Source of the DNA: Eudorina sp. 2006-703-Eu-15
Taxonomy: Eukaryota; Chlorophyta; Chlorophyceae; Chlamydomonadales; Volvocaceae
Length of the DNA: 64,000 nt
Assembly: GCA_003117195.1 (NCBI GenBank)
Contig: BDSI01000123.1
Span: 91,584 to 155,583 of the forward strand
Direction of reading: 5' to 3'
Shown here piece by piece: positions 1 through 10,947 of the stretch. The stretch's first letter is position 1, and every line of letters begins with the position of its first letter. The notes beneath the pieces are model-generated. The model was not told the origin of the DNA. It saw only the letters and a list, made by a program, of their open reading frames with translations, and did not search any database. Made by a program: the position numbers and the translations under genes.

Positions 1-23
1 TTGGGTCTCCCGCTGCTATGCAG

Positions 24-404
24 ATTTTACTGCGTGGCCGAGAGCTTCGACCGTAAGAAGCTGGAGGAGTTACTCAAGCTCACCTATCCGCCCAACACCG
101 TGAGTGGTTCCTGGGAAGGGGATCAGGGGAGTGGGATGTGGGTCGATGGAGGGACGAGCTCCGTCGGGCGTTGTTGCAGTACCCGGGCTCCCAGGGGCCC
201 GGGCGTGTGCCGTCGCTGCGGCTGCCGGTGCTTTGCGGCTGTGGGGTGGGGGGGACAATGAAGGAACGAACTTCCACCTTCTTGAGGGGCCCGCGCCGGA
301 AGGAGGGAGGGAGGGAGGGGCCGGAAAGCGCGTGAGGCAACCTTGTCCGGGCGGACCACCGTTAAGGCCCGCATGTTGATGGAGGCGCGCGAGTGTGTGT
401 GTGT

Positions 405-441
<37 letters not shown>

Positions 442-3400
442 TATTTAAGCAGGCAGAACAGGAGCGCGTGACATGCGAGGGGCCAAGTGGCGCCCAATAG
501 TTTGCCCGTACGCGCATATAATGTACCCATTGCCCGACCCGTATAATAAACAAAAGGCAGCCGTGTCGGAAGAACGCTGTCGATTTGGCGCGCTGTTAGT
601 TGTTGTCGCGGCGTCGCGGAAGACTACCAGCTGGTGCGGGTCGGCTGCCTTGGCCACACAGACGCACACCACAATGCTGTGCGTGCGTGCGATCCTCTCG
701 TGGAGGCGCGCGTGTGTGTGTGTGTGTGTGTGTAGAAATGCAACCCGCCCGCCCCGCCGTGTGTGTGTGTGTTTTGTGTGTTCACGGGCTTGGGAGTAAC
801 TGCGCGAGTGTTGCGTTATTGAAGGTAATGATGATGATCATGATGATGGACGAGTGCGTCCATGTTTGGGGCGTGTCTGAGAAGAAGAAGAATGAAGGAC
901 GCGCTACCTGAGTTGCGCCTGGCCAGCTTGCTACAGGGGCAGCGTTGTGCTTGGCTGCCGGCCTGCCTGGCTTCCGGACAAGTGCTTCCGGGTGTCCGTT
1001 CACAGGCAAGGCAGGAGGGCGTGCGGTGCAGGGAGCCACTACAGCTAAGCCGCATGTGTGTGTGGATGTGGTTTCCCCCGGCGCAGGTGCGCTCCTTCCC
1101 CGACGTCTTCTACGTGGAGTACATCAAGGGGCTGGACACGCAGCCGGGCGGGGACGTCTTCTTCTTCGACTACGGAGTGGTGGCCTGCTGGGGTGGGTGA
1201 CGGGGGGAGCCGGGAGGAGGGGAACGGCGGGAGGTCGGCGTCTTAACTGACATGAGAGGGGGGCAGCGGAGGTGGGTTTGGACGCGAGGCGGGGCGGGCG
1301 GGTGTGGCGTGGGGCAGGAGGGCGGGTGCGCAGGGCCTTGGTGGACACGTTGGGACGGGTCCCATACCACACACCCGCAGGCAGCTGGTGTTCGCACGGG
1401 CCGGGTCCAGGGGTGGACACCAAATATCGCGGAGGGGGAGAGGGGAGGGGGACCACGATCGCCGTGCCTTGCCGGGGTTCACGAAACGCGCCCTTTCGTC
1501 CCCCATCCCTCCGGAAACCCCTGGCCATGCCGCTCATCACGCGCGTCACAACGCGCACGCCGTCACACGGTAACTGCATGCCGCTCAGGTATGACTAAGG
1601 CCCAGGAGATGACCATCGTGCGGGGCATCGCCACTCAGTGCATGGAGCAGCCGTTGGAGGAGCAGTGGACCGAGGTGGTGGGTGGAGGGGAAGGGGGTCA
1701 GGGGGTCCGAGACTGGGTACCGTAGGCAAATGCTCCGGATGTCAGGGGTTGTGCTTGGAACGAGGCCGGTGGGTGGCCGATGGGCGGCAATCAGGAAAGA
1801 GAGGGGCAGGGGCCCCGGCGAAGAGCCAACTTCCGACTCCGAAACCCTGTCAGGGCAAGCAAGCCACCCCGCGCCCCACATCTCTCGGGCGGCCCCTCCC
1901 TGGACGCTTTCGCTGCTCGGGTTTCCCAGGTACACACACGTTCCCGCACACGCACACAGACACACGGCGGGTCGTTTCCTTTGGCAGCCGTGCCTCCACG
2001 AAACACACAGCCTGGCGTGCCCGCACCCGCCCCTCGCGGCCCGCGCGTCCCCCGCTGTGCCCCCCGCGTGGCCCGTCACCGGGTCGGGAGCTTCCCCTCC
2101 TCATAAGTCAATCAAGACGGCGGGACGTGCGCGCCCACTTAATCCCTCCCCTCCCCTCCCAGTAGGTTTGAGAAACTGTCTACCAATTTCCTGTACCCTC
2201 CCCTCTCGGTAGGTTTGAGAAACTGTCTACCAATTTCCTGTACCCTCCCCTCCCTGCTCCGCCCCGCCTGCCTTGACGGGCGGTCCCGCAGGACGAGTTC
2301 CAGTACTGCTACAGCCACGAGAAGCAGCAGCACGTTCAGAACGACACGGTGACGCTGCACCGGAGATACGCTCAGGACTACAAGGCAGGTCCACCGGCGG
2401 GAGCGAGGGGGAGGGAGGGAGGGAGGGAACGCGCCAGTGGGGCAGTCGTGTTGCAAAGTCGGACACTTGACGGGGGAGGGGGGATGTAGAAAAATGTGCG
2501 CGAAGGGGTTTGAGGTCAGGTGGGAAAACCACGCAACAAACAAGTGTGAAGAGCGGCGTGTGCGGGGTTTTCATTTAAGACACACACACCTAAACCAAGC
2601 CCGGAACACGCAGCCCTGCGGCAACCTGTCTGGTCCCTGTCTCGGGGCATCAGGGCTGTCGGGTCCCCCTGGGGTGGCTCAGAAGGGGAGGTATGCAATG
2701 AGGCCGGGGGGCCCAAAGAGGGCCGCCATCTGTCCTTCCCGAGCCGCTGAGAAGCGGCTCTCGGACGTATGCCGGGGCGCCTCGCCAGTAACCACACCCC
2801 TCACCCGCGCGATGGATCGCCCCCCTCCCCTTGCCGGCCTGGGCCCGCCCCATGTGAAACCGCCACCCGCCATCCGGCGCGCAGATGAAACTGGCCATCA
2901 GCTACGCGCTGGCCCAGTCCACCAAGCTGTCAGTGTACGAGAAGCGAGTCACCGACATTGTCCTGGAGACCAAGAATTTGCCTGAGGTGGGTGTGGGAGG
3001 TGGGTTCGGGAGGTGGGTACTGGAGGGAGGTGGGGCGCGTGGCCTAGGGGGATGGTGCTTTGACGCGGGTTGTTTGGGAGCGTGGCGGTAGAGGCGTTGT
3101 TTTCGTGCGCCCGTCATCCGCCCTCCGGTCTAAACCGCGCCCGCCTTCAGCAGATTGCTTACAGCGAAACCGCAATAGAGCAACAAACCGATAACCGCCG
3201 ATGTTGGGAGGGACGAAGACGGCGAAGCGTTGACGCAGGCTGAACCCTAGGCCGCCCATCCCCTCCCGTCGGAACCCATCCCCTCCTCCTCCCGCCCCAT
3301 CCCCTCCCGTCGGAACCCATCCCCTCCTCCTCCCGCCCCATCCCCTCCCGTCGGAACCCATCCCCTCCTCCTCCCGCCCCATCCCCTCCCGTCGGAACCC

Positions 3401-4875
3401 ATCCCCTCCTCCTCCCGCCCCATCCCCTCCCGTCGGAACCCATCCCCTCCTCCTCCCGCCCCATCCCCTCCCGTCGGAACCCATCCCCTCCTCCTCCCGC
3501 CCCATCCCCCTGCCGGCCCGCTGCCAGGCCCTTGCCGAGCACGGCGAGGTGGACATCTCCGGACACGACATCGCCAAGCTGATCGGCAAGGTGTTCCTGC
3601 AGAAGAGCGCCGTCAACCTGCTGGTCAGTGGGGAGGGAAGGGGGGAGGGCCAGGGGCCGGGGTTACAACAAACCAGGCCCAGGGGGAACCCTCCCCAATG
3701 GTGAGAGCGCGTGAGGAGGGGGGCGTGGGGGGGTGGGAGAGGCGGTTGCGACAACTGCCGGTCAGGGGCACGTGACGGAAATGTGGGCGTGTGTTATGTC
3801 CACACACGCCCACAGAGCCGCCCCTCAACGCCCTCCCTCCCATCGAATTCGCTCTGGACTTGTTATTCGTTTCACCCCACCCAGACACGCGCCGCCCTCA
3901 CCCCCACGCCCTACCCCGACACGCCGGGTCGTGCCGGGTCCCGGGTCCGGGGTGTAGGTCTATTTCCAAAGTCATGCCCGCCCCAGCCACACACACGACC
4001 AGATACGCGCCGCTCCCCTCCTTGCCTGTCTGCCTGCCTGCCTGCCTCCCTGCGCGCCTCCCTCCCTCCCTCCCTCGCCCCGCCCCCCGCCCCCTTCAGG
4101 GCTCCGTCCTGGGCACCCCGGAGTTCTTCTGGCACGCCCCCGACAGCTTCCAGGCGCTGTACACCCGCGTCACCGAGTACCTGGAGTTGGAGAGCCGCGT
4201 GGAGCTGCTCAACAGCCGGTTCGCGGTGCTGCAGGTGGGGGGGTGGGTGCCTAGGGGGGTGGGTGCTTAGGCGGGGGCAGAACAGGAGTGCGTGACATGC
4301 AAGGGGCAGAGCAGAGTGTGTGGGGTTGGGGTGGGGGGGCGGAGTGAGGAGGGGGCGGCACAAGCGGGGAGGCGAGGTGAGGGCCCGGGGAGAGGGGGCG
4401 GGTCGGGTGCGAGGTGGGGAGTGTGAGGTGTGAGGTAGAGGGAGGGTGCGAGGGTTCCAGATCCGGATCTGTAGCTGGGGGGCGGGATGGGGCTAGAGGA
4501 GTGGGGAGCAACGGGGGGCAGTGGGTGGCCGGCTGCACGTACGTGCTGAGCAGGATGCGGGGGGGGGGCAGGGCTCGCTCCCTCCTCCCGCCGCGCAACA
4601 CCAGGCCTGCTCCGAAACCTCCGCATACCCAACCCCGACCCCCGATTCGAAACACCCCGCGCGCCCGTCCTTCGTACCGCCATGAAACCCCATGTACCGC
4701 CCACGTGTGCCGACCCCGGCAGGAAATGCTCGATATGCTCCGAGACCACCAGAACAACTACCACAACGTGCGGCTGGAGTGGATCGTCATCTGGCTGATC
4801 GTGGTGGAGGTGGTGGTGGGCCTCTTCGAGCTGCTGGGTCTCTTCGGCCTGGTGGGCCACTCGGACAAGAGCTGA
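24..4875 (+). CDS. RMD1/RMND1-family (DUF155) membrane protein, 5' end outside window
   Basis: Family members are mitochondrial inner-membrane proteins; human RMND1 supports mitochondrial translation and yeast RMD1 is its relative. Exons 24-99, 1087-1192, 1589-1677, 2292-2384, 2885-2986, 3528-3623, 4100-4234 and 4723-4875 join in frame to 282 visible residues and a stop. Seen in order: YCVAESFD, VFFFDYGVVACWG (the DUF155 core), KLAISYALAQSTKLSVYE, LGTPEFFWHAPD, and a C-terminal DHQNNYHNVRLEWIVIWLI followed by a hydrophobic membrane segment just before the end. This is the standard DUF155 order. The start codon and targeting peptide lie upstream of the window. The intron after 2384 begins GC rather than GT; the homologous sequence joins without a gap if that donor is used. 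Family assignment is firm; the exact role in this alga is inferred. Confidence 0.9.
392..441. repeat. GT microsatellite in intron
   Basis: Nearly uninterrupted TG/GT dinucleotides inside the 100-1086 intron of the RMND1-like gene. A second run lies at 710-733 in the same intron. Confidence 0.9.
447..551 (+). repeat. Short interspersed repeat family, copy a
   Basis: About 105 bp inside the first visible RMND1 intron. It shares a head (ACAGGAGCGCGTGACATGC) with copies at 4267, 43781 and 43899. It also shares a downstream block, TGGCGCCCAA then GCCCGT, then ACCCATTGCCCGACCC and a TAAAC end, with the copy at 43899. No coding potential is seen. The class is unknown to me. Confidence 0.6.
2162..2255. 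repeat. 47-bp tandem duplication in intron
   Basis: The block beginning GTAGGTTTGAGAAACTG at 2162 is repeated at 2209 with no differences over its first ~40 bases. It lies in the 1678-2291 intron. Confidence 0.9.
3256..3509. repeat. 41-bp intronic minisatellite, six copies
   Basis: The anchor CGTCGGAACCCATCCCC recurs at 3267, 3308, 3349, 3390, 3431 and 3472, an exact 41-bp period of a pyrimidine-rich unit. It fills the 3' part of the 2987-3527 intron and runs into the splice acceptor, so it probably serves as an extended polypyrimidine tract. Confidence 0.95.
4267..4310 (+). repeat. Short interspersed repeat family, partial copy b
   Basis: GGCAGAACAGGAGTGCGTGA followed by CATGCAAGGGGC matches the head of the copy at 447-551. 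It lies directly after the donor of the last RMND1 intron. The downstream block is missing. Confidence 0.6.
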
Positions 4876-7347
4876 GCGACCCTCACTCGCCGCACCGCAG
4901 CTGGGCGCCGCGCGGGGGCTGCGCAGCTCAGTATTCGTAGGACCCACAGACTCACAGACCCACAGACCCGCCCAGCCGGGGTGCGGTATCCGGTCCGACC
5001 GGACCAGGCCGCACAAGACCGGAATGGAATCGGCTGGGCGGGATGGGACGGGACGGGACCGGGGCCGCGCATGCCGCAGGGTCGCAAGGCGGACCGTGGG
5101 CACGGACCAGCGCCCGGCCGCCCAGCCGCATGGGTGTCAATCCGCACGGCCCGCCGGTAGCGGAGAGGCGGGTCGAGTGCCCGGTTGTCCGTCGCGGGGT
5201 ATTCACATACGCGGCACAGGCGCGCGAGGTCGCGGCCGGGATGGCCGCCCTTGCGCGCGCCACGCGCCGGTAAAGAGGGCGCCGTGGCAGACCACAGACT
5301 GGATGCGGCACTCGGGGGCCGCAAACGGTCGCGCATGCAGCGCGGAGGTGAGTGGTCCGCTCACATGTTGTTGCGGGGGCCGAACCGAACGCGGGGGATC
5401 GGTGACGTGTGGTCCGCTTGCATGTCTTGTGGGGCCCGAAGCGCCCGGGGGCAATATCGATGGTCGAGGTTGCCGTGCCGGCGGCACGGCACGGCACGGC
5501 ACGGCAGCCCGCGGCTTGCAGCGCGCCCAGCAGCCAGCAAGCAAGAGTGAAGCAGTGGCGTGGAGCCGTTCCGAACCCCCTTGTGGCGGTGTCGTCCGGG
5601 ACAGAGGCTCGACGGCTAAGGGCCAGGCGTACCTACCTGGGCCCAGCAGCGGAAAGCTGCAAGCAGCACAAGCAAAAATAGTCAGCAGCCGGCCGTACGT
5701 AGGTAGTAGCAACAGTTTGTTGGTTTGGGTGCGTGGCAGAAGATTTTAAGAGCGTGTTTTTGTTCAGTGCCCTGTTGCTGATGTGGCGGGTTGGGATTGG
5801 CTATGGTGGGAGTTGGCTCGGGTCGGGTTGGCGTGTGTTATTGGTGCTGATGCTGGTTGTAGTCTCTCTGGTCTCTAGGGTTCCAGCTCTCGGGGGATGT
5901 GGTCCCAGCTCCCGCCTGGCATCTGCGGTTGGAAGCGCAGAACGCGGGCGGCGGATGCTGCCATCCTTCGGCACTGCGTGGGGCTGGGGCTGCATTTTAT
6001 TTGGTAGGAAGAGGCCCGCGACGGGCGCACGGGGGCGCCGTTGCGGCTGGGTGGTGGGGTGTGGGGTGGGAGACACCTCTCCACGGGAATGTGGGGCATG
6101 GGGGGTTCCACCTTGCACCTCCGTTTGGAGCCACTACATGCGGCACACGAGCCAGCCCACGAGTTGGGTTAATCGGTCGAGATGGACGTGAACATCGATT
6201 TTCAGGATCGGCCCGGGATGGGTGGATAGGTGGCTGTGTGGGTGTGCCCATCCGTCCACTGCCCTGCATATTACCATCCTCGGGGGCTGCACGGCCCGGG
6301 TCGTATCCCGTCCTATCCGGTCCCAGTGCTACGGTACCCAGTCCTGACTCCCGGGGCAGCCGCTCGTTCCCTGCTGACCACACGAAGCGCGTCCGGCCGT
6401 TCGTTGGAGGCGTCGGATTACAGTGTTGACATGCGTTGGGAAGGGATAACCCGTTGCAACCCGTTGCACTCCGGTGGCGGTTCGTGTAGTAGCGTGTAGC
6501 GAGGAACAGGATGTAGCGAGGATGAGCCGGTGTGCGTGTGTTAGTGTAGTGCAGGGTACGAGTGCCGTGAACCGTGAACCGTCAAGTCCAGCAATGTGGG
6601 CTTTGTGTGTATGTGTGTGATGGAGGGGGGGCCAGCTGCGGGGGGCATGTGGCCGATGAAGAGGGATTCATGAATCCGGCGTTGAACGGGGCGCAGTGCA
6701 GAATTTGTTGGCCCCGTATCCTGTGATGATGGATGGGCATGTGCGTGTATGGGTGTCCGTGTGCCCGTGTCATGAATGTCGTGCATGACCTACCCTGTCC
6801 TGCCCTGCACCGGCAGGGTACGCGTCTCGCGCACCTGCTGTAGCGCTGGGGAAGTTCGCGCGGCTGGGGACTGAAATTAAACCTGTCCGCGGCTGGGGAG
6901 GTGCGGATCAGGCCTCTCGTGGGTATCTGACCGGGCCTGTCTCGGGGCCGAGGGCTGTATGTTGCAATGTGTGGCAGAGCATAGCTGGTTTCGCAAAAGG
7001 GGGGCCTGGCATGCAAGTTCATTGTTATTAATGGTGGTGTGGCGGGGAGGAGGCGACAAGGTTCGTAGCTTGGAGGGCACCGCGGAAAGGAGGGCGCCCG
7101 GCGACATGCATCGGGGCTCCGGCAGCTGAGGAGTAGTGGAGTGCGTGGGGGCTGCGGGTCTCGTTGCCAGTTGGCCAGCAACGAAGGAGGGAACCAGAGG
7201 GCTCTCCTTTGACGGAACCCTAGTGACCGTGGGATGGTGCTCCCAGGGCTGTTACTGACAGCTGCACATCACCAGGTACCGGTAGCAACCTCCTGGAGGT
7301 GAACCCGCCTGGCAAAGGCTGGTACCGGTAGCGATATCGGCTTCGCC

Positions 7348-7391
7348 GCCTGGAGCCAGCCTAGAGCCAGCCTGGAGCCAGCCTAGAGCCA
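7348..7391. repeat. 11-bp tandem repeat, four units
   Basis: GCCTGGAGCCA and GCCTAGAGCCA alternate twice, giving a 22-bp higher-order period. Confidence 0.9.
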
Positions 7392-8528
7392 GCTGCGGGG
7401 CAGCGCTGAATGCGCTGCAGCTTGTTTGGCTGCCTCTCTGCCCCCCACGCCCGTGCCCGGCCCCACCCCTCCGGCGAGCGGTGGCTGGGGATGATGTCAA
7501 GCAGGGTCGACCCATCGGGATCTCTCCGCTTGCGCGAGTCACCGCCGCAAATTCCGTTGTAGCGCGGGTACCAATTGACGTCGGACCTCTGAAAACGTCA
7601 GGACCCAGCATCCCGGTGTTTGACTGGCATAGATTTCGGTACAGTGTGCCGGGTTATCTGTCGGAAAGCAGCGGCGACGGCGGTCCGGCCGGACCAGACA
7701 CCACCGCGTCGCCAGCGCCAATGTAAGTCCGGCTGATACAGAAGTAAAACTTCGTCTCCTGCATCAGCCTCTACTGTAGACGGGGACGAGACCATACATT
7801 CAATTTCTAAGGTTCTGCGTGGCCGGGTGAATAAATACAAGCTGTGGGTAGGAGTTTTGTCCCCTCACATGGCTATCTGTACAGACATTTTGCAGGGCGC
7901 GATTTATGCCACTGTATGCCAGCTGTAAGATAGTAATGTCGCCCACGGCACCGTGTTCTCGTCATTTGCCGTACGACTCGCTGCAGGAGGTTGCTGGCTG
8001 CAACTGTCTGATTGGATATGCGATGCGGATGAGATACATCTCGTCAGTGAACAAGTTCCAACTGATGACGCTGTCGCATGCCAATGGTCCAATCACTTTT
8101 GATTCGTACAAGTGTGACACGAACTTGTCATCCTGTGTAACCGTATCTCCGAACCTCAGTTCCACGACTTCGGTGCGTTGCTCTTAAGACACCTCGTTGA
8201 GCTATGACCGTTACAAACCTCACGGCGTGGCGTATTAAACATCCTGCCATATGGAGTTCGCTGTCGGGGAGCCCCACACTCAACTGCACACACATCCGCT
8301 CAGCGCACACGACTCCAAAATTGAGAAGCATGACTATGCTTCATCAGTGAGGACGAATCAGTGAACATTTTCTTCCCGAGTCAGACCCACACGCCGTTGC
8401 TGGCGTACCGGTACTATCGTTCCTGTCTCCAGGTGGCGGTCGACGCCGTTTCCCAACATACCTAGAAAGGAACACATATCACGTCTGCATTGCCTGCAGA
8501 CTCCATGACCCTGCTCCAGGCACCCACT

Positions 8529-8544
8529 TTACAGCCAATTTACA
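8529..8544 (-). promoter_or_regulatory. Candidate polyadenylation signals of the ACP gene
   Basis: Two copies of TTACA (TGTAA on the minus strand) at 8529-8533 and 8540-8544, about 70-85 bp past the ACP stop. TGTAA is the usual chlamydomonad poly(A) signal. Confidence 0.6.
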
Positions 8545-8613
8545 CCTCAGCTGGCGTCACCACCCATCGCTGCACACTCTGCCATGACTGAGACTTAACG
8601 CACGTCAAGGCGT

Positions 8614-9425
8614 TTACTTGTTGGCAATCTGCCCAGCAATGAGGTCCGCCGCTTGCTGGACGGTGGCAATCTTCTCCGGGCCTGGGGGAAACACAAAGGG
8701 ATACGAATAGGAAAATTAGGACACTTTCTTTCTATTAATTAACCCAACAGAAAATGCCGTCCCCTTTCAACCGCATGACATGACCTGGCCGTTTGCTCGA
8801 ACTTACTCTCCTCATCCAGCGAGATCTCGAACTTCTCCTCCAACGCCATCATAATCTCGACCTGCAACCAACGCATAACACCCAATCGCATCAGAATTTG
8901 GGCGGCCGCCAACGCGCTCAAAATCCACTCTAACGCTCACACCCCAACCTACCGTGTCAAGCGAGTCAGCACCCAGGTCCACGAACTTGGACTCCGGCTG
9001 AATCTGAGGGCATGGAGGATACAAAAATTAACAGAGGTAGCACGCGGTTCATGAGAAAACGCCGACAAACTCACCTTCTCAACGTCCGTGCCCAGCTGCT
9101 CGGAGATGATAGACCGGACATCCGCCAGCACCTTGTCCTTGTCCTGTAAGAATTTAAGCCAACGCATGAGCCACCGTCATTGAACAATCATACGGCTCAA
9201 TCGGTCAAATGGCCTACCACGGCGGCGCAGGTGATGACCCTCCGGCCGCGCACGGACACCGGGCGCACAGCCTGCAAAACAAAAATCATAGCTTAGACTA
9301 TTTGTAATCAATTGGCTCTGCCTGGATAGCTTCTGTATCGCGGTGTACATGGCGCGACGACCCACCTGCACGCGCGGAGCAGCCACGCGGGCAGCGGCAG
9401 CCTTGCGGATCATGGTCGCGGACAT
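8614..9425 (-). CDS. ACP: Acyl carrier protein, plastid type
   Basis: Carries the growing acyl chain on a phosphopantetheine arm in type II fatty-acid synthesis. Exons 9425-9366, 9271-9218, 9143-9075, 9003-8953, 8861-8807 and 8681-8614 give 118 residues. Residues 1-38 are rich in Arg, Ala and Val with almost no acid (MSATMIRKAAAARVAAP...), as in a chloroplast transit peptide, and end near CAAV before the mature domain (DKDKVLADVRSIISEQLGTD). The attachment site is Ser75 in GADSLDT, followed by VEIMMALEEKFEIS, which is canonical. The second exon could end three bases earlier, dropping one Val. The start is the first in-frame Met and a second Met follows at residue 5. The neighbouring genes give no functional hint. 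Plastid rather than mitochondrial placement rests on the leader and on similarity to algal plastid ACP. Confidence 0.95.
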
Positions 9426-10938
9426 TTTGGCGGAGTAGCTGAGAAGACGATTGAGTGTAGAGTGCAAGCGCAAGGTACCGAAGACAGGAGACCAGCGCCC
9501 TTTTTGCACCGCGTCTGCACATAAGGCCCTACATTCGGGTGACATGGATGTCACCCCGAGAAACGCTTACAATACGTACATACCGTTGAAATTTTGGCGG
9601 GCGATGTTGTTTGGGATGCTAGTTTATTTGGGTACATCACTTGCGCATAACGCTCACGACTCGTGCTGACTTTAACGCTCACTGGCAAATCCATCTTCGG
9701 GCCTATTGAACATAAGAACACGTCTGAATTAAAGCTGCGTAGTGTAACATTTGCTGGTTTCCTAGTGCATCAAGTGAGGCCGGGACTATTCCACATGTCA
9801 TAATCTTCTGCCGATGCATGTGCGTGCGGTCTCAGATCTGGTCCTGGCTAAAATGTCGATGTATGGAGCTTCCTCACGTTCCCTTACAGTGCCCGACATA
9901 TAGCCGATGGGCGACTGCAGTTGGCGGCTATGCAAAGACGATGCTGCCATGGTGCTCTGAGAATTGCAGCATGAGAACGCAACCAAAGGATCCTTGATCT
10001 TTAAATTTTGTTACTGTGTCGTTAGGTGTATCATGCTCTTCCACTTGCGGTTTGCTTTCGGTTGCACATGGTTGCCTCGCCTGCATGCTTCCCACCGCAC
10101 CTGTCGCAGACTTGCATGGCAAGACCATGCAGATGCTGCACCCCTGCCTTGCTGTAGATTGTATGCACATAAATGCCGGGGCGCAGCAAAACACATTGGG
10201 TTGCGCAGGACGTCACAGGATTACACATTTATCTTGGAGACAGTTTCCGGATGCCAAGGCGCCTGCAGCTTTATGAACACCGCGGGGCAAGCAATATGCC
10301 TTGCTGTAACGTTCATTCATTGTTGATCAACCGCCTGCAACCGCACCCTATTCCGTACAGTCCCGTCGGGTGCAAGACGGTACAGGGTGGTGACGGGAAG
10401 CCCGGTACAGGCTGCGCATATAGAGTACCGGAAAGACCGGAAGGTCCGTTGTTGGCTACCGAATGTAACCGTTCACGTTGCCATCACGAAGCCTGCCATC
10501 ACATCGTTCTGTCTCAATCGTCTCGATGGTACTCAGGGCATGCGATACGGATGGAAGCAGGACCCCTCTTTAGTGCACGTAGGCTGCCCCTGGCTACCTG
10601 GCATGATCGCGTTGTAGCAGACACCATGATTGCTGAGGTTAGGGCGTGTTGTACATGGAACTCGAACACTCCGTTTGGGTCCAGCGGGTCCAGTGAGACC
10701 AGGTGAGACCTGGCTGGACCTATGACCACGATTCGTTCGCATTGGGCAATAACACCGCACGTGTCCTGTACACCCCGCACTGTGGAATGCATTGTTGCTA
10801 TTGTTGCGCCACCCTTTTGAATAGAGTTGCGTTGCGAGTCTGTCACAGCAGGTCACAGCACCTGGCTCAATCCTAATAAGCGCGACCACATGCATCAACT
10901 GAGCCTTCTTCCTTACATTATTTTTACAGCGAGCAGCC
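9426..10938. other. Upstream region of ACP, no gene recognised
   Basis: Moderate-GC sequence that should include the ACP promoter and 5' UTR. Open frames of 60-177 codons overlap on both strands with no recognisable domain. No TATA box or other element can be assigned with confidence. Confidence 0.5.
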
Positions 10939-10947
10939 GCTTGTCAG
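10939..10947. repeat. Target-site duplication, left
   Basis: GCTTGTCAG directly precedes the left inverted repeat and recurs exactly at 12614-12622 after the right one. Confidence 0.9.

Larger units (their letters stand above)
4876..8613. other. Convergent intergenic region, no gene recognised
   Basis: This 3.7 kb separates the 3' ends of the RMND1-like gene and the ACP gene. It holds G-rich and GT-rich low-complexity sequence, a GGCAC run near 5480-5505 and the 11-bp array at 7348. Open frames are short, overlap on both strands and match nothing I recognise. An AT-richer stretch at 7900-8340 carries a few 60-90 codon open frames with no clear homology. Confidence 0.6.

Noticed and set aside
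3159..3754. 135-236 codon minus frames of a repeated Gly/Arg/Glu-rich unit
   Set aside because: Translation of the 41-bp intronic minisatellite.
4267..5103. 278-codon minus frame over the last RMND1 exons
   Set aside because: Shadow of a G-rich intron and conserved plus-strand exons.
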